Part shown: piece after piece, positions 8,153 to 16,449 of the stretch | Numbering within the stretch: position 1 is the first letter of the stretch | How the letters are laid out: every line of letters begins with the position of its first letter | Origin: an uncultured Dorea sp. | GTDB lineage: Bacteria > Bacillota > Clostridia > Lachnospirales > Lachnospiraceae | Assembly: GCA_910578455.1 (NCBI GenBank) | Contig: CAJTQA010000003.1 | Coordinates: forward strand, 1 to 64,000 | Length of the DNA: 64,000 nucleotides | Direction of reading: 5' to 3' | Notes under the pieces: generated by a model | The model's database searches: none | What the model saw: only the letters and a program-made list of their open reading frames with translations | Told to the model about the DNA's origin: nothing | Made by a program: the position numbers and the translations under genes

Positions 8153-8821
8153 ATGTATGAATTTAAACATTTATACGTTGAAAGATTACGAAGAAAGTAT
8201 GAGCTTTCGGAAAAAGATTATAAAGTTTTATACAGGTTTTCCCATAGCATTGATAATGAATTAAGGTGGGAGGCGGCTGAACTGCTGTGTGACCATTATA
8301 CGCCGAAAGCTGAAAAGGTGCTGCGGAGAATGACATATGACAGATGTTACATTGTAAGGCTGAATGCGGTTGATTCTCTCTGCATCGGAAAAGCAAAAAA
8401 GACTCTTAGGAGATTGTACATGCTTACAAAGTCAAAAGATGAATTGCTCAGGATGTATGCTTATCAATCAACCAATGACATCATCGGAAACCGGAATATC
8501 CGGGAAGAGACATCCCGGTACTTAAGATGGATACAGGGTGGCGTGCTTGAAAAGGATTCCAGCGATAAAGTAAGGCTTGCGATGTATGGGGAATTTTATA
8601 AGATGGGGTTTGGAGAATATCTTAGCCGATTTAATGAAATTGTCAAAAAGAAGATAAGGAAGAAGGAGAACAGGGAAGTATGGCTGATTTTAAATATATT
8701 GAAAAGTATAATGGATGATTCTGATTATGATTATAATGCAATTATGGAGATTTTAGGGTCACTTCGCTGCATAGCGAATCCTAAACAATTGCAGAAGATA
8801 GAAAAGTTGATGTTGTGTTGA
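8153..8821 (+). CDS. HEAT-like repeat protein, putative immunity protein
   Basis: 222 residues from ATG 8153 behind AAGGTG. A GTG three codons earlier overlaps that ribosome site. The protein is a run of amphipathic helix pairs (LRWEAAELLCDHYTPKAEKV, then CYIVRLNAVDSLCIGKAKKT and LLRMYAYQSTNDIIG), the pattern of HEAT/PBS-lyase repeats. No signal or membrane segment is seen. HEAT-like proteins are common among polymorphic-toxin immunity proteins; the role here is inferred from context. Confidence 0.65.
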   Translation: MYEFKHLYVERLRRKYELSEKDYKVLYRFSHSIDNELRWEAAELLCDHYTPKAEKVLRRMTYDRCYIVRLNAVDSLCIGKAKKTLRRLYMLTKSKDELLRMYAYQSTNDIIGNRNIREETSRYLRWIQGGVLEKDSSDKVRLAMYGEFYKMGFGEYLSRFNEIVKKKIRKKENREVWLILNILKSIMDDSDYDYNAIMEILGSLRCIANPKQLQKIEKLMLC

Positions 8822-8834
8822 TCCTTAATTTAAT

Positions 8835-9455
8835 ATGGCAGTATCTGGCGGCATTATGATGAGGAATAAGAAGGATAAAATGGATTTCAAATATATGCTT
8901 TTAGTATGGGCAATCATGAAGAATAAAATGAGGTTTTTAAATTTTATAATAGGAACAGATGTAGATATTAATAAAAAAATATATGGTTTCACACCTGTAG
9001 AATGTGCATGCATCTATCAGAATATTCCGGCAATAAAACTTCTGGTTGCGGCAGGATGTAAATTAAATTATAGAGGCAGCATTGTATGTCATGTGCTAGC
9101 GGAATGGAATCTGTATAAGGATTTAAAATGGTTAGTAAAAAAAGGCCTGGATGTTAATGTGAGGGATTGCAATGGTAGAACTGGTTTACATTGGGCAGCA
9201 GAAAAGGGCAGTGTTGAGAGTGTGGAGGTATTGCTGGAATCAGGGGCAGATGTGAATGTGATGGATGGGGATAATATGACACCTCTTACAATTGCAAGTA
9301 TGGACGGAGAGTATGAAATTATAGAGCTGCTACTGAAATGTGGCGCTAACGTTAATTGTCAGGATGGTGAAGAGCATACGCCTTTGTATCATGCTAAAGA
9401 GAAACAGAGAAAAAATATTCAACAGCTATTGCTGTCAAATGGTGCTAATGAATGA
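8835..9455 (+). CDS. Ankyrin-repeat protein, putative immunity protein
   Basis: 206 residues from 8835, but ATGs at 8856, 8859 and 8880 are possible starts, and the last is preceded by AGAAGGAT. Ankyrin repeats are clear: GFTPVECACIYQNIPAIKLL, GRTGLHWAAEKGSVESVEVL and MTPLTIASMDGEYEIIELLL, each followed by an AGxxVN/GADVN turn. There is no signal peptide, unlike the ankyrin lipoprotein at 3204. The setting suggests a cytoplasmic immunity protein. Confidence 0.7.
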   Translation: MAVSGGIMMRNKKDKMDFKYMLLVWAIMKNKMRFLNFIIGTDVDINKKIYGFTPVECACIYQNIPAIKLLVAAGCKLNYRGSIVCHVLAEWNLYKDLKWLVKKGLDVNVRDCNGRTGLHWAAEKGSVESVEVLLESGADVNVMDGDNMTPLTIASMDGEYEIIELLLKCGANVNCQDGEEHTPLYHAKEKQRKNIQQLLLSNGANE

Positions 9456-9490
9456 AACCCATTGCTTTTATTGGTTAGTAGGAGGATAAC

Positions 9491-9703
9491 ATGGTATTGT
9501 TGGTAATAGCAGTCATTTTTCTGGGATTAGCATTGGCAGGGATATTCTTTTGGACAATACTTCAAAAAAGAAATATGAAAGTATTAGGTTATGTTTGTTC
9601 GGGAATTTTAATTTTGCCATTAATTTTGTTTATTCTAATACCGCGTATATTGCGGTATATTGATGAAATCGCTGAATTTGTTTATTGGATTAAAAACATA
9701 TAG
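9491..9703 (+). CDS. Small two-helix membrane protein
   Basis: 70 residues starting behind an excellent AGGAGG site. Two hydrophobic stretches at about residues 2-22 and 31-52 are joined by a short basic loop (LQKRNMKVLG). The following gene is a copy of the PH-like protein at 618 that lacks its membrane helices. It is therefore possible that this ORF supplies them as a separate polypeptide or is a remnant of another gene. No family was recognised. Confidence 0.55.
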   Translation: MVLLVIAVIFLGLALAGIFFWTILQKRNMKVLGYVCSGILILPLILFILIPRILRYIDEIAEFVYWIKNI

Positions 9704-9728
9704 GGATAAGATCAAAGGGAAGGCTAAG

Positions 9729-10103
9729 ATGCAAGAGCACATAAGTACGTTTCAAGATTTAATACGATGTTATTATTGTAAGAATGTGTATTACCGTATC
9801 AGGAGCAATCAGATTGAGATAATTATGAAGATATTACGCTGGGAATATACAAGAAGATATATGATAAGCGATATTACTGTTGTTACCAAAGTGATATATA
9901 AAGGAAAAGCAGGTAGTATCCACTTTGGAGATGCAGAAAACAAATATTGGGAAAGAGGAGTCGGATATGCCGGGAAGATAAATCCGGTAGTTACGGGAGG
10001 CGGTTTATTGAAGCCAAGCGATAAATATCATAGTGGAATTTTGTATGGTTTGGAAGATGTGGATTATGTATATCAAATAATAATGTCATTAAAATGCTTT
10101 TAA
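9729..10103 (+). CDS. PH-like domain protein lacking membrane helices (copy 2 of gene at 618)
   Basis: 124 residues from ATG 9729 behind GGGAAGG. From about residue 11 it matches the soluble part of the protein at 618 (YYRIRSNQIEI, AGSIHFGDAENKYW, PSDKYHSGILYGL). The two N-terminal membrane helices of copy 1 are missing. The last codon before the stop differs because similarity ends exactly there. It could be a functional soluble variant or a 5'-truncated duplicate. Confidence 0.55.
   Translation: MQEHISTFQDLIRCYYCKNVYYRIRSNQIEIIMKILRWEYTRRYMISDITVVTKVIYKGKAGSIHFGDAENKYWERGVGYAGKINPVVTGGGLLKPSDKYHSGILYGLEDVDYVYQIIMSLKCF
9751..10096 (+). repeat. Direct repeat, copy 2 (partner 811-1156)
   Basis: Gap-free match to 811-1156 at a constant offset of 8,940 bases, about 85-90% identical where counted. 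The two copies bracket the Rhs gene and most of the immunity-like array in the same orientation, so recombination between them would delete the array. Confidence 0.9.
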
Positions 10104-10125
10104 ATCGTGGAGTATGTAGAGTGAG

Positions 10126-11371
10126 ATGAAAAGAAAAGTAATTATTTGCGCTATAATAGTGACAGTAGTAACCGCACAGGTTATGTGCATGGGTAGCAGA
10201 CGGGTATTCGTTGATTATTGGCTGCGCTATGCGCGGGGAGAATATGATACGAATATTGATGTCGCAAATGACACGGTGAATTACTGCGGAACAGTAACGG
10301 CATATTTTGGTGGTGAATATTACTGCTATGATAAGGAGAAGGGCGCGATTTGCGAATACAATACGGGAAATCCTATAGTGCCGGTAGAGACAGTTCCGAA
10401 AGGACTGGCAGTTTCAGGGCAATATATTTATTATTGTACGGATTCCGGCTTATATCAGTGTAATTATCAGGGGGAAGAAATTTCTGCCTTTCCGTTTCCT
10501 GAGAAGACATGGGCAGAGGAATTATACCTTGAGGGGGCTCACGTATATTGCAAATGAAGAGAGTATAGCAGTATATCAGAAGATGCAGAGATAAGGGACG
10601 CAGTATATATTTTAGATTCAAAAAATATTTCCAGCGCGGAAACGGCTTGGAAGATTGATGATGAATAGAAGGAAATACTGTCTTATGACGAAGAGATAAT
10701 AGCTGGAATAGGCGGATTATATGTCAAAAGGGCGGGCGATGATTGGTTGGTGGCGAAAGGAGATTCCGACCAGGTTCAGATTTCATGTGAGGCATACGGC
10801 TTGAAAGTCTTCAATGAGGATATGGGAGGAGCCTTTGAAGTGTTGTCAGGCAGCACAGGAAAGGCAATATTTCACACAGAACAAGAAATCATGGAAAGAA
10901 TCAGCAATGTCTGTATTTATGACAAATGAGATTGGATGCTTTGCAGAACAGAGACAATGGGTGGTGTATGAAAGCAGCCTTGACACCGATTTAAGGGTTT
11001 CCCGTATGACAATGGACGGAAATATATGGATTGTTCTTTTAGAAGAGTATGCGGTCGGAAATATCGGTTCCAGTCCGGAGGGGGCGGTGGGGGAATATTT
11101 GAACAGTCATATAGTATACATTGATTTGAATACGAAACAGGTGACGGACAGCATACCTGTAAAGACAGGACAAGTTATCTATATGGACAAGTATCAATAT
11201 GCAACAATTCAGGATGGGAAAGTAAGTTTCTATAAAATTGCCGGCAGGGAAAAGATGAAAGAGCATAAGGTGAAAGGATATCGGCTACGTGAAGATTATC
11301 ATATCGAATCATGTGAAAATAAGCTCTTTTTCTTTCAAAATGGGAAACTGACAGATGCCATTGATATATAG
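10126..11371 (+). pseudogene. Membrane-anchored propeller-like protein, inactivated
   Basis: The frame begins with a hydrophobic anchor (MKRKVIICAIIVTVV) and runs 143 codons to TGA at 10555. The same frame resumes, meets TAG at 10666 and TGA at about 10927, and after a +1 shift continues as EIGCFAEQRQWVVYESSLDT to a stop at 11371. The recurring pattern of short strands with YYCTDSGLYQCNYQG, GGLYVKRAGDDWLVAKG and GKVSFYKIAG resembles beta-propeller proteins of the DUF5050 kind. At least two nonsense codons and one frameshift make it a pseudogene. Confidence 0.7.
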
Positions 11372-11402
11372 ATGTGGGATAATGAAAGTTGGGAGGATTA
11401 CT

Positions 11403-11611
11403 ATGAATAACACTTTATATGAGAAATTAGAACAATTATCGGAGAGCAAGCAGATACATATGATATTACAAGTATGGAATGTGATACTCAGAAAATGCAG
11501 AGCATTAAAATACTTGCGGAAGAATGTGGAGAAAAGAAAATTGATTTGGAAACATAGGAGAGGGAAGAAGATGTACGCGGTGATTTGTGGCAGAAAGGAC
11601 AGAAGATATGA
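11403..11611 (+). pseudogene. Small decayed gene upstream of the M28 peptidase remnant
   Basis: It begins MNNTLYEKLEQLSES behind GGGAGGA. After about codon 16 the natural-looking continuation lies in another frame (EQADTYDITSMECDTQKM, then QSIKILAEECGEKKIDLE). That frame meets a TAG and finally a TGA overlapping the ATG of the next remnant at 11608. The overlap suggests the two genes once formed a coupled pair. The family is not recognised. Confidence 0.45.
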
Positions 11612-12035
11612 TAAAACTTACGAATGAAATCATAAAGAACTATCAGATTCGAAAGACGAAAAAGCAGAAGACGGAGTTTATTGAACTGTTGAGGGCGCAT
11701 TTTCCGGAGATGCGGATTGAGAGCGGTGGTTTTTAAAGTGCCGGAATCTTGTGATTGGGGATGTGGAGAGTGCAAAGGTAGTGTTTGGAGCGCATTACGA
11801 TACGGCTGCGGCGCTGCCGATACCGAATCTGCTGTTTCCGAAGAATCCGCTTTTGTTCGTGCTGTGTCAGTTTCTTATTGTAGTGCCGATGATATTTTTT
11901 ATGCTGGCTGTGGGAATTACGGTATTTCAGGAAGAGAACATATCGTATTTTGCAGAGAGCATATGCCGGCTCTGTGATATTATGGAAGAAGAGGAAGAAG
12001 AATATGAAAAAGGTAATAGACTGGGTGACAATTAA
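11608..12035 (+). pseudogene. M28-family metallopeptidase, truncated and frameshifted
   Basis: The first frame, MIKLTNEIIKNYQIRK to IESGGF, stops at 11734-11736. One base shift in the TTTTT run restores the peptidase frame: RNLVIGDVESAKVVFGAHYDTA, where HYDT carries the first zinc ligand of M28 peptidases. A hydrophobic segment follows (LLFVLCQFLIVVPMIFFML). The catalytic remainder is absent, and the frame ends in an acidic tail overlapping the GtrA gene. A deletion has therefore removed most of the gene. Confidence 0.7.
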
Positions 12036-12408
12036 ATTCTTAATCGTTGGGGTTATCAACACGTTAGTTGGGACAAGCGTGATGTTTGTGTGTTACAACG
12101 TGTTTCATACGGGGTACTGGATTGCCTCCGCGATGAATTATATTATCGGGAGCATTGTAAGTTTTTTCCTGAACAAATATTTTACGTTTAAGAGCGGGAA
12201 AAAATCATTTGGTGAGATTGTGAGGTTTGTGATTAATATAACCGTATGCTATATTCTGGCTTATGGGATTGCAAAACCATGCGTACATTATATCCTTTCC
12301 GGATACTCCGGGGCGGTGCGGGATAATGCGGCGATGCTTGCGGGGATGTGCCTGTTTGTGGCATTCAATTATTTCGGGCAGAGGTTTCTGGTGTTCCGGC
12401 AGGAATAA
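12004..12408 (+). CDS. GtrA-family membrane protein
   Basis: 134 residues from ATG 12004 behind GAGGAAG. Four hydrophobic segments (about 8-30, 36-55, 67-85 and 100-120) are present. The family features IKFLIVGVINTLVG near the N-terminus and FFLNKYFTF after helix 2 identify a GtrA/DPMS-like protein. These help move polyprenyl-linked sugars across the membrane for cell-surface glycan modification. No glycosyltransferase partner is adjacent. It sits at the boundary between the decayed island and the core genome. Confidence 0.8.
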   Translation: MKKVIDWVTIKFLIVGVINTLVGTSVMFVCYNVFHTGYWIASAMNYIIGSIVSFFLNKYFTFKSGKKSFGEIVRFVINITVCYILAYGIAKPCVHYILSGYSGAVRDNAAMLAGMCLFVAFNYFGQRFLVFRQE

Positions 12409-12433
12409 TGCAGCAAAAAAACAGAGCGCACTC

Positions 12434-12462
12434 TTGATTTTATGCGCCGGCGGTATTATAAT
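12434..12462 (+). promoter_or_regulatory. Promoter of ilvE
   Basis: TTGATT (12434-12439) and TATAAT (12457-12462) are separated by 17 bases, 44 bp before the start codon. Confidence 0.65.
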
Positions 12463-12505
12463 AAAGGGCATATTTACAGATTATATATGAACGGAGGAGT
12501 TTGCG

Positions 12506-13531
12506 ATGGAGAAGAAGAACATTGACTGGTCCAATCTTGGATTCGGTTATATTGAGACGGATAAAAGATACGTTTCCAATTACAAGGACGGAGCGTGGGA
12601 TGAGGGTATGCTTACCTCCGATTCAAATGTGGTGATCAACGAGTGTGCATGTGTGCTGCAGTATGCCCAGACATGCTTTGAAGGGCTTAAGGCTTACACG
12701 ACGGAGGACGGGCGCATCGTGACTTTCCGCCCTGACCTTAATGCAGAGCGGATGGCCAATACGGCGACACGCCTTGAGATGCCGGCATTCCCGGAGGAGC
12801 GGTTTGTGGAGGCGGTCAGGCAGGTTGTGAAGGAGAACGCGGCGTATGTTCCGCCTTTTGGCTCCGGGGCAACCCTCTATATCCGGCCGTACCTGTTTGG
12901 CTCTAATGCGGTTATCGGCGTGAAACCTGCGGATGAGTATCAGTTCCGTGTGTTCACGACACCGGTAGGCCCGTATTTTAAAGGCGGCGCAAAGCCTATT
13001 ACCATCAGGGTCTGTGATTTTGACCGGGCGGCGCCCCACGGAACGGGGCATGTAAAGGCCGGGCTTAACTATGCCATGAGCCTGTATGCGATCATGGATG
13101 CCCACAGGCAGGGATTTGACGAGAATATGTACTTAGACGCGGCTACCAGGACGAAAGTTGAGGAGACAGGCGGCGCAAATTTCCTGTTTGTCACGAAAGA
13201 CGGGAAAGTGGTAACGCCGAAGTCAGACACGATATTGCCTTCAATCACAAGGCGTTCCCTGATGCATGTGGCGAAAGAATATTTAGGGTACGAAGTAGAA
13301 GAGCGGGAAGTGTACTTAGATGAGGTGAAGGATTTTGCGGAGTGCGGTCTTTGCGGCACAGCGGCAGTCATCTCCCCGGTAGGCAAGATCGTAGACCACG
13401 GGAAGGAAATCTGTTTCCCAAGCGGCATGGAGGATATGGGTCCGGTTACGAAGAAACTATATGATACGCTTACCGGAATCCAGATGGGAAGAATCGAGGC
13501 TCCAAAAGGATGGATCTGCGAGATCTGCTAA
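12506..13531 (+). CDS. ilvE: Branched-chain amino acid aminotransferase
   Basis: 341 residues, the usual length for the class with an N-terminal extension. It transfers amino groups between glutamate and the 2-oxo acids of Val, Leu and Ile using PLP. The PLP-binding lysine is K184 in GHVKAGLNYA. The fold-type IV signature VEETGGANFLFV follows, and GLCGTAAVISPVG closes the active site. A GGAGG ribosome site precedes the ATG. It is monocistronic: a promoter lies at 12434 and a terminator at 13635. Confidence 0.93.
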   Translation: MEKKNIDWSNLGFGYIETDKRYVSNYKDGAWDEGMLTSDSNVVINECACVLQYAQTCFEGLKAYTTEDGRIVTFRPDLNAERMANTATRLEMPAFPEERFVEAVRQVVKENAAYVPPFGSGATLYIRPYLFGSNAVIGVKPADEYQFRVFTTPVGPYFKGGAKPITIRVCDFDRAAPHGTGHVKAGLNYAMSLYAIMDAHRQGFDENMYLDAATRTKVEETGGANFLFVTKDGKVVTPKSDTILPSITRRSLMHVAKEYLGYEVEEREVYLDEVKDFAECGLCGTAAVISPVGKIVDHGKEICFPSGMEDMGPVTKKLYDTLTGIQMGRIEAPKGWICEIC

Positions 13532-13634
13532 TCAAAGCGCAGATGGCAGAGTGACGGCAGCAAGCCGGATCTGCGGAAAATACAGAGAGTACAGAGAATA
13601 CACAGGATAGATAGGGTACAAAAAATCAGGAGAA

Positions 13635-13692
13635 TGCCCGGAGGGGTTTTGCCAATCAGGAGTTGGCAAGGCTCATCCGGGTGTTTTTGTTT
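13635..13692 (+). terminator. Rho-independent terminator after ilvE
   Basis: A nested hairpin: outer stem GCCCGGA / TCCGGGT, inner stem TTGCCAA / TTGGCAA, followed by GTTTTTGTTTGTTT. Confidence 0.8.
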
Positions 13693-13725
13693 GTTTCATA
13701 CAGGTAGGATAAAATAATTTAAAAT

Positions 13726-13774
13726 AAACAGTATATAACAGTTGACAACTGTTTAAAACTGTTATATACTGTTT
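13726..13774 (+). promoter_or_regulatory. Promoter with nested inverted repeats (YtrA-type operator)
   Basis: TTGACA (13742-13747) and TATACT (13765-13770) are 17 bp apart. A perfect 16-base inverted repeat, AAACAGTATATAACAG at 13726-13741 and CTGTTATATACTGTTT at 13759-13774, spans the promoter. A smaller palindrome (AACAGTT / AACTGTT, 13738-13754) sits inside it on the -35 box. This is the expected layout for autorepression by the GntR protein encoded 20 bp downstream. Confidence 0.85.
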
Positions 13775-13793
13775 ATAACGAAGGGGGGATAGG

Positions 13794-14165
13794 ATGAAAT
13801 TGATTATCAGTCATTCTTCCATGCAGCCAATCTACGAACAGATCGTGGAGCAGATCAAGGGGCAGATTGTAAAGGGAGACCTTAAGGCGGACACGGCGCT
13901 GCCGTCGGTGCGGACGCTGGCTAAGGAATTGAAGGTCAGCGCCTTGACGGTGAAAAAGGCATATGACGGGCTGGAGGCGGAAGGATTTGTCATAACGGTT
14001 CACGGAAAGGGCAGTTTTGTGGCGTTTGCCAACCAGCAGATGATGCTGGAAGAAAAGAAAAAGGAAGTGGAGGCTGATCTGGAGGGCGCGATACGCAAGG
14101 GCAGGAGCTGCGGCATGACGGATCAGGAGCTTGAGGAGTTATTTCATATTGTTTTGGAGGAATAA
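13794..14165 (+). CDS. GntR-family regulator, YtrA subfamily
   Basis: 123 residues. A winged helix-turn-helix occupies about residues 10-77: PIYEQIVEQIKGQIVKGDL, LPSVRTLAKELKVSALTVKK and GFVITVHGKGSFVA. Only a short helical C-terminus follows, as in YtrA-type members that dimerise without an effector domain. It heads an operon with an ABC ATPase and permease, and the 3 bp gap to the ATPase indicates coupling. It probably represses its own operon at the palindromes over the promoter. Confidence 0.88.
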   Translation: MKLIISHSSMQPIYEQIVEQIKGQIVKGDLKADTALPSVRTLAKELKVSALTVKKAYDGLEAEGFVITVHGKGSFVAFANQQMMLEEKKKEVEADLEGAIRKGRSCGMTDQELEELFHIVLEE

Positions 14166-14168
14166 AAG

Positions 14169-15014
14169 ATGCTGCGATTGGAAAATGTGAGAAAGAAATA
14201 TAAAGACTTTGGGATGGATGTTACGATGGAAGTAAAGCCTGGACGCGTCACCGGGCTGATCGGAAGGAACGGGGCGGGAAAGACGACTGCGTTTAAAGCT
14301 GCGCTGGGCTTGATCCGAACGGAGGGAGGGGAGATTTCCATGCTGGGGAAACCTCTTTCTAAGCTCAGTGAAAAGGACCGGGAGAGAATCGGCGTGGTAC
14401 TGTCGGATTCCGGGTTCAGCGGCTACCTGAAGATAAAGGATCTGGTAGTGATTTTAAGGAACCTTTACTCCGGATTCGACGAGGAGTATTTTACCGGGAA
14501 ATGTAAGAGTTTCGGCCTTCCTTTTGATAAGCGGACCAAGGACTTTTCCACCGGCATGAAACGAAGGCTCCACGTTGCGGCGGCGCTTTCCCACCATGCG
14601 GATCTCCTCATTATGGATGAGCCGACGGCGGGCATGGATGTAATTGCGAGGGATGAACTTCTTGCTATGATCCGGGAATACATGGAGGCGGAGGAACGCT
14701 CGGTTCTTATAAGCTCCCACATTTCCGGGGATTTAGAAGGGCTGTGCGACGACATTTACCTGATTGATGAGGGGAAGGTGATCCTTCACGAGGACACGGA
14801 TGTGCTGCTTGATGAGTACGGCATACTGAAAGTGACAAAGGAGCAGTATGAGGCGATGGATAAAAGTTTCCTGGTGTGCCGGAGAAAAGAGGAGTTCGGG
14901 TATAGCTGCCTGACGAAGGAAAAGCAGTTTTATATGGAAAATTACCCGGATATTGTAGTGGAAAAGGGTTCGGTTGACGGTGTGATGACAATGATGATTC
15001 GAGGTGAAAGATGA
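14169..15014 (+). CDS. ABC transporter ATP-binding protein
   Basis: 281 residues. Walker A is GRNGAGKTT at about residue 35. The signature FSTGMKRRLHVA replaces the usual LSGGQ, and Walker B is LLIMDEPTAGMD. The switch His is in SSHI. The C-terminal 70 residues are the accessory tail common in YtrB/EcsA-like ATPases of exporters. It overlaps the permease by four bases. Its partners are the YtrA-type regulator before it and the membrane protein after it. The substrate is unknown; peptide antibiotics or cell-wall stressors are usual inducers for this operon type. Confidence 0.88.
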   Translation: MLRLENVRKKYKDFGMDVTMEVKPGRVTGLIGRNGAGKTTAFKAALGLIRTEGGEISMLGKPLSKLSEKDRERIGVVLSDSGFSGYLKIKDLVVILRNLYSGFDEEYFTGKCKSFGLPFDKRTKDFSTGMKRRLHVAAALSHHADLLIMDEPTAGMDVIARDELLAMIREYMEAEERSVLISSHISGDLEGLCDDIYLIDEGKVILHEDTDVLLDEYGILKVTKEQYEAMDKSFLVCRRKEEFGYSCLTKEKQFYMENYPDIVVEKGSVDGVMTMMIRGER

Positions 15015-15649
15015 TGAAGGGATTGCTGATGAAAGATTTAAAACTGATGATGACACAGTTTGCTTTTTTTATTTTATTGCCGGCAGTAGGAGCGGTGTTT
15101 GTAGTGCCTACCGGGGAGATGAGCATGGGATTTGGCTATATCACAGCGATTTCCGGGCTTATCGGGGTGACGACGGTCAATTATGACTCCTATGACAATG
15201 GATTTGCATATCTGTTCACTCTTCCTGTAAGCCGCAGGGGATATGTGAAGGAAAAATATATCTTTGCCGCGCTGTCTTCTGTGGCGGTGATGATGGCTGT
15301 CGGGGTTTTCATGTGGGCGCTCATGGCGGCGGTGCATCCGGAAAATGCTTATGCTTTCACAGATTTCCTTGGGGATATGGAGAACTCTTATCTGATTGCC
15401 CTGACGGCGCTGGCATTCATGTTGCCGGTATTCTTAAAATTCGGGGCGGAAAAAAGCCGGTTTGTACTCCTGATCATTGCCGGGATATTCATGGGAGTGA
15501 TGATTGGCGTCTCCCAGGTGGAGGCACTGCGGGATGTTGAGCTTGGCAGGGGGAACTGGGCGAGGGTGATAACGCCGATTTTGTGTCTGGTGTGGCTTTC
15601 TGCATCTTATCTGATTTCTGTCAGGATTATGGAGAAGAAGGATTTTTAA
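15011..15649 (+). CDS. ABC-2 type permease
   Basis: 212 residues with six hydrophobic segments, beginning MMKGLLMKDLKLMMTQFAFF. The short extracytoplasmic linkers, and the YLFTLPVSRRGYVKEKYIFA stretch after helix 2, match ABC-2 permeases of bacitracin/lantibiotic-type exporters. It forms the membrane half of the transporter encoded with the ATPase at 14169. A strong hairpin follows at 15657. Confidence 0.85.
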   Translation: MMKGLLMKDLKLMMTQFAFFILLPAVGAVFVVPTGEMSMGFGYITAISGLIGVTTVNYDSYDNGFAYLFTLPVSRRGYVKEKYIFAALSSVAVMMAVGVFMWALMAAVHPENAYAFTDFLGDMENSYLIALTALAFMLPVFLKFGAEKSRFVLLIIAGIFMGVMIGVSQVEALRDVELGRGNWARVITPILCLVWLSASYLISVRIMEKKDF

Positions 15650-15656
15650 AATGTTT

Positions 15657-15683
15657 CGGGCCGGATGACGCTTATCCGGCCCG
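15657..15683. terminator. Hairpin between convergent permease and TetR genes
   Basis: Ten-base arms CGGGCCGGAT / ATCCGGCCCG with a seven-base loop. It overlaps the 3' end of the convergent tetR-type gene, so it can act in both directions, although U-runs are poor. Confidence 0.6.
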
Positions 15684-16271
15684 GTGGCTTTGTATGATCA
15701 GTCTCACTGACCGGTACAAAAAAGGCTTATATGTTTCGATTGGAAGCGGCTCGTTATAAAGGATGGAGTTGTATCCGGCGGAGCCTGCCAGCTCTACGAT
15801 GGTGAAGAGCATGACGTCGACATCTGCGTAGGAGTAGGCATCCTGCTCTACCAGCTGTAAGAACTTATCATAAAATTCACGGTCGCTGCTCTCACCGGTC
15901 AGCAATGCGGAGCGCAGCGCGCCCATCACCAGGTTCTTTGAGATGAAGTTTAAGAGGGGCTTGTTTTCTACAAGTATATCAATGATGTGGTTGATGATAA
16001 AGATAAGCTCGTCCTCCAGCCCGGTGATGCCGGATTCTTCCAGCGCCGCCCCGGCGGCGGTGAAAAGCTCATTGGTCTTGTGGACGATGAGCTTGTTTTT
16101 TACATCGTATTTATCTTTAAAATACAAGTAAAAGGTTCCCTTGGCAACCGCCGCTTTTTCCACGATATCGGAGATGGCGGTGGAGTTGATGCCTTTTGTG
16201 GTGAACAGTTCGTAGGCGGCGTTAAAAAGCGCCTCTTTTTTCTTTTTTTTATTTTCATCTACTTTTCCCAT
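15672..16271 (-). CDS. TetR/AcrR-family regulator of the MMPL operon
   Basis: 199 residues. The N-terminal helix-turn-helix at about 12-58 reads ALFNAAYELFTTKGINSTAI, then VAKGTFYLYFKDKYDV. A variable ligand-binding helical domain follows. It is divergent from the MMPL transporter. Its own promoter (16317-16345) and the transporter promoter (16375-16403) flank a perfect inverted repeat, so it very likely represses both. Confidence 0.88.
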   Translation of the reverse strand: MGKVDENKKKKKEALFNAAYELFTTKGINSTAISDIVEKAAVAKGTFYLYFKDKYDVKNKLIVHKTNELFTAAGAALEESGITGLEDELIFIINHIIDILVENKPLLNFISKNLVMGALRSALLTGESSDREFYDKFLQLVEQDAYSYADVDVMLFTIVELAGSAGYNSILYNEPLPIETYKPFLYRSVRLIIQSHRAG

Positions 16272-16316
16272 ATGAAAACTCCTATATATATGTTGTTTCA
16301 GCCATTTATTAAGGAT

Positions 16317-16345
16317 AGTATAGTATGAAAAAACAGGATTGTCAA
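16317..16345 (-). promoter_or_regulatory. Promoter of the tetR-type gene
   Basis: On the reverse strand TTGACA (16345-16340) and TATACT (16322-16317) are 17 bp apart, directly next to the operator. Confidence 0.75.
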
Positions 16346-16347
16346 AT

Positions 16348-16393
16348 AAAAATGACCAATAGTCAAAATAAGTGTTGACTATTGGTCATTTTT
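16348..16393. promoter_or_regulatory. TetR operator, perfect inverted repeat
   Basis: Two 19-base arms are exact reverse complements (left 16348-16366 with core TGACCAATAGTCAA, right 16375-16393 with core TTGACTATTGGTCA), separated by 8 bp. The right arm contains the -35 box of the MMPL promoter. The left arm adjoins the -35 box of the tetR promoter. Confidence 0.88.
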
Positions 16394-16403
16394 GTTGTAT
16401 ATT
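16375..16403 (+). promoter_or_regulatory. Promoter of the MMPL operon
   Basis: TTGACT (16375-16380) and TATATT (16398-16403) are 17 bp apart. The -35 box lies within the operator's right arm. Confidence 0.8.
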
Positions 16404-16449
16404 GAGTTTGGAAATAATGACTGACAGTCATAAAGAAAGGAAGAGGAAG

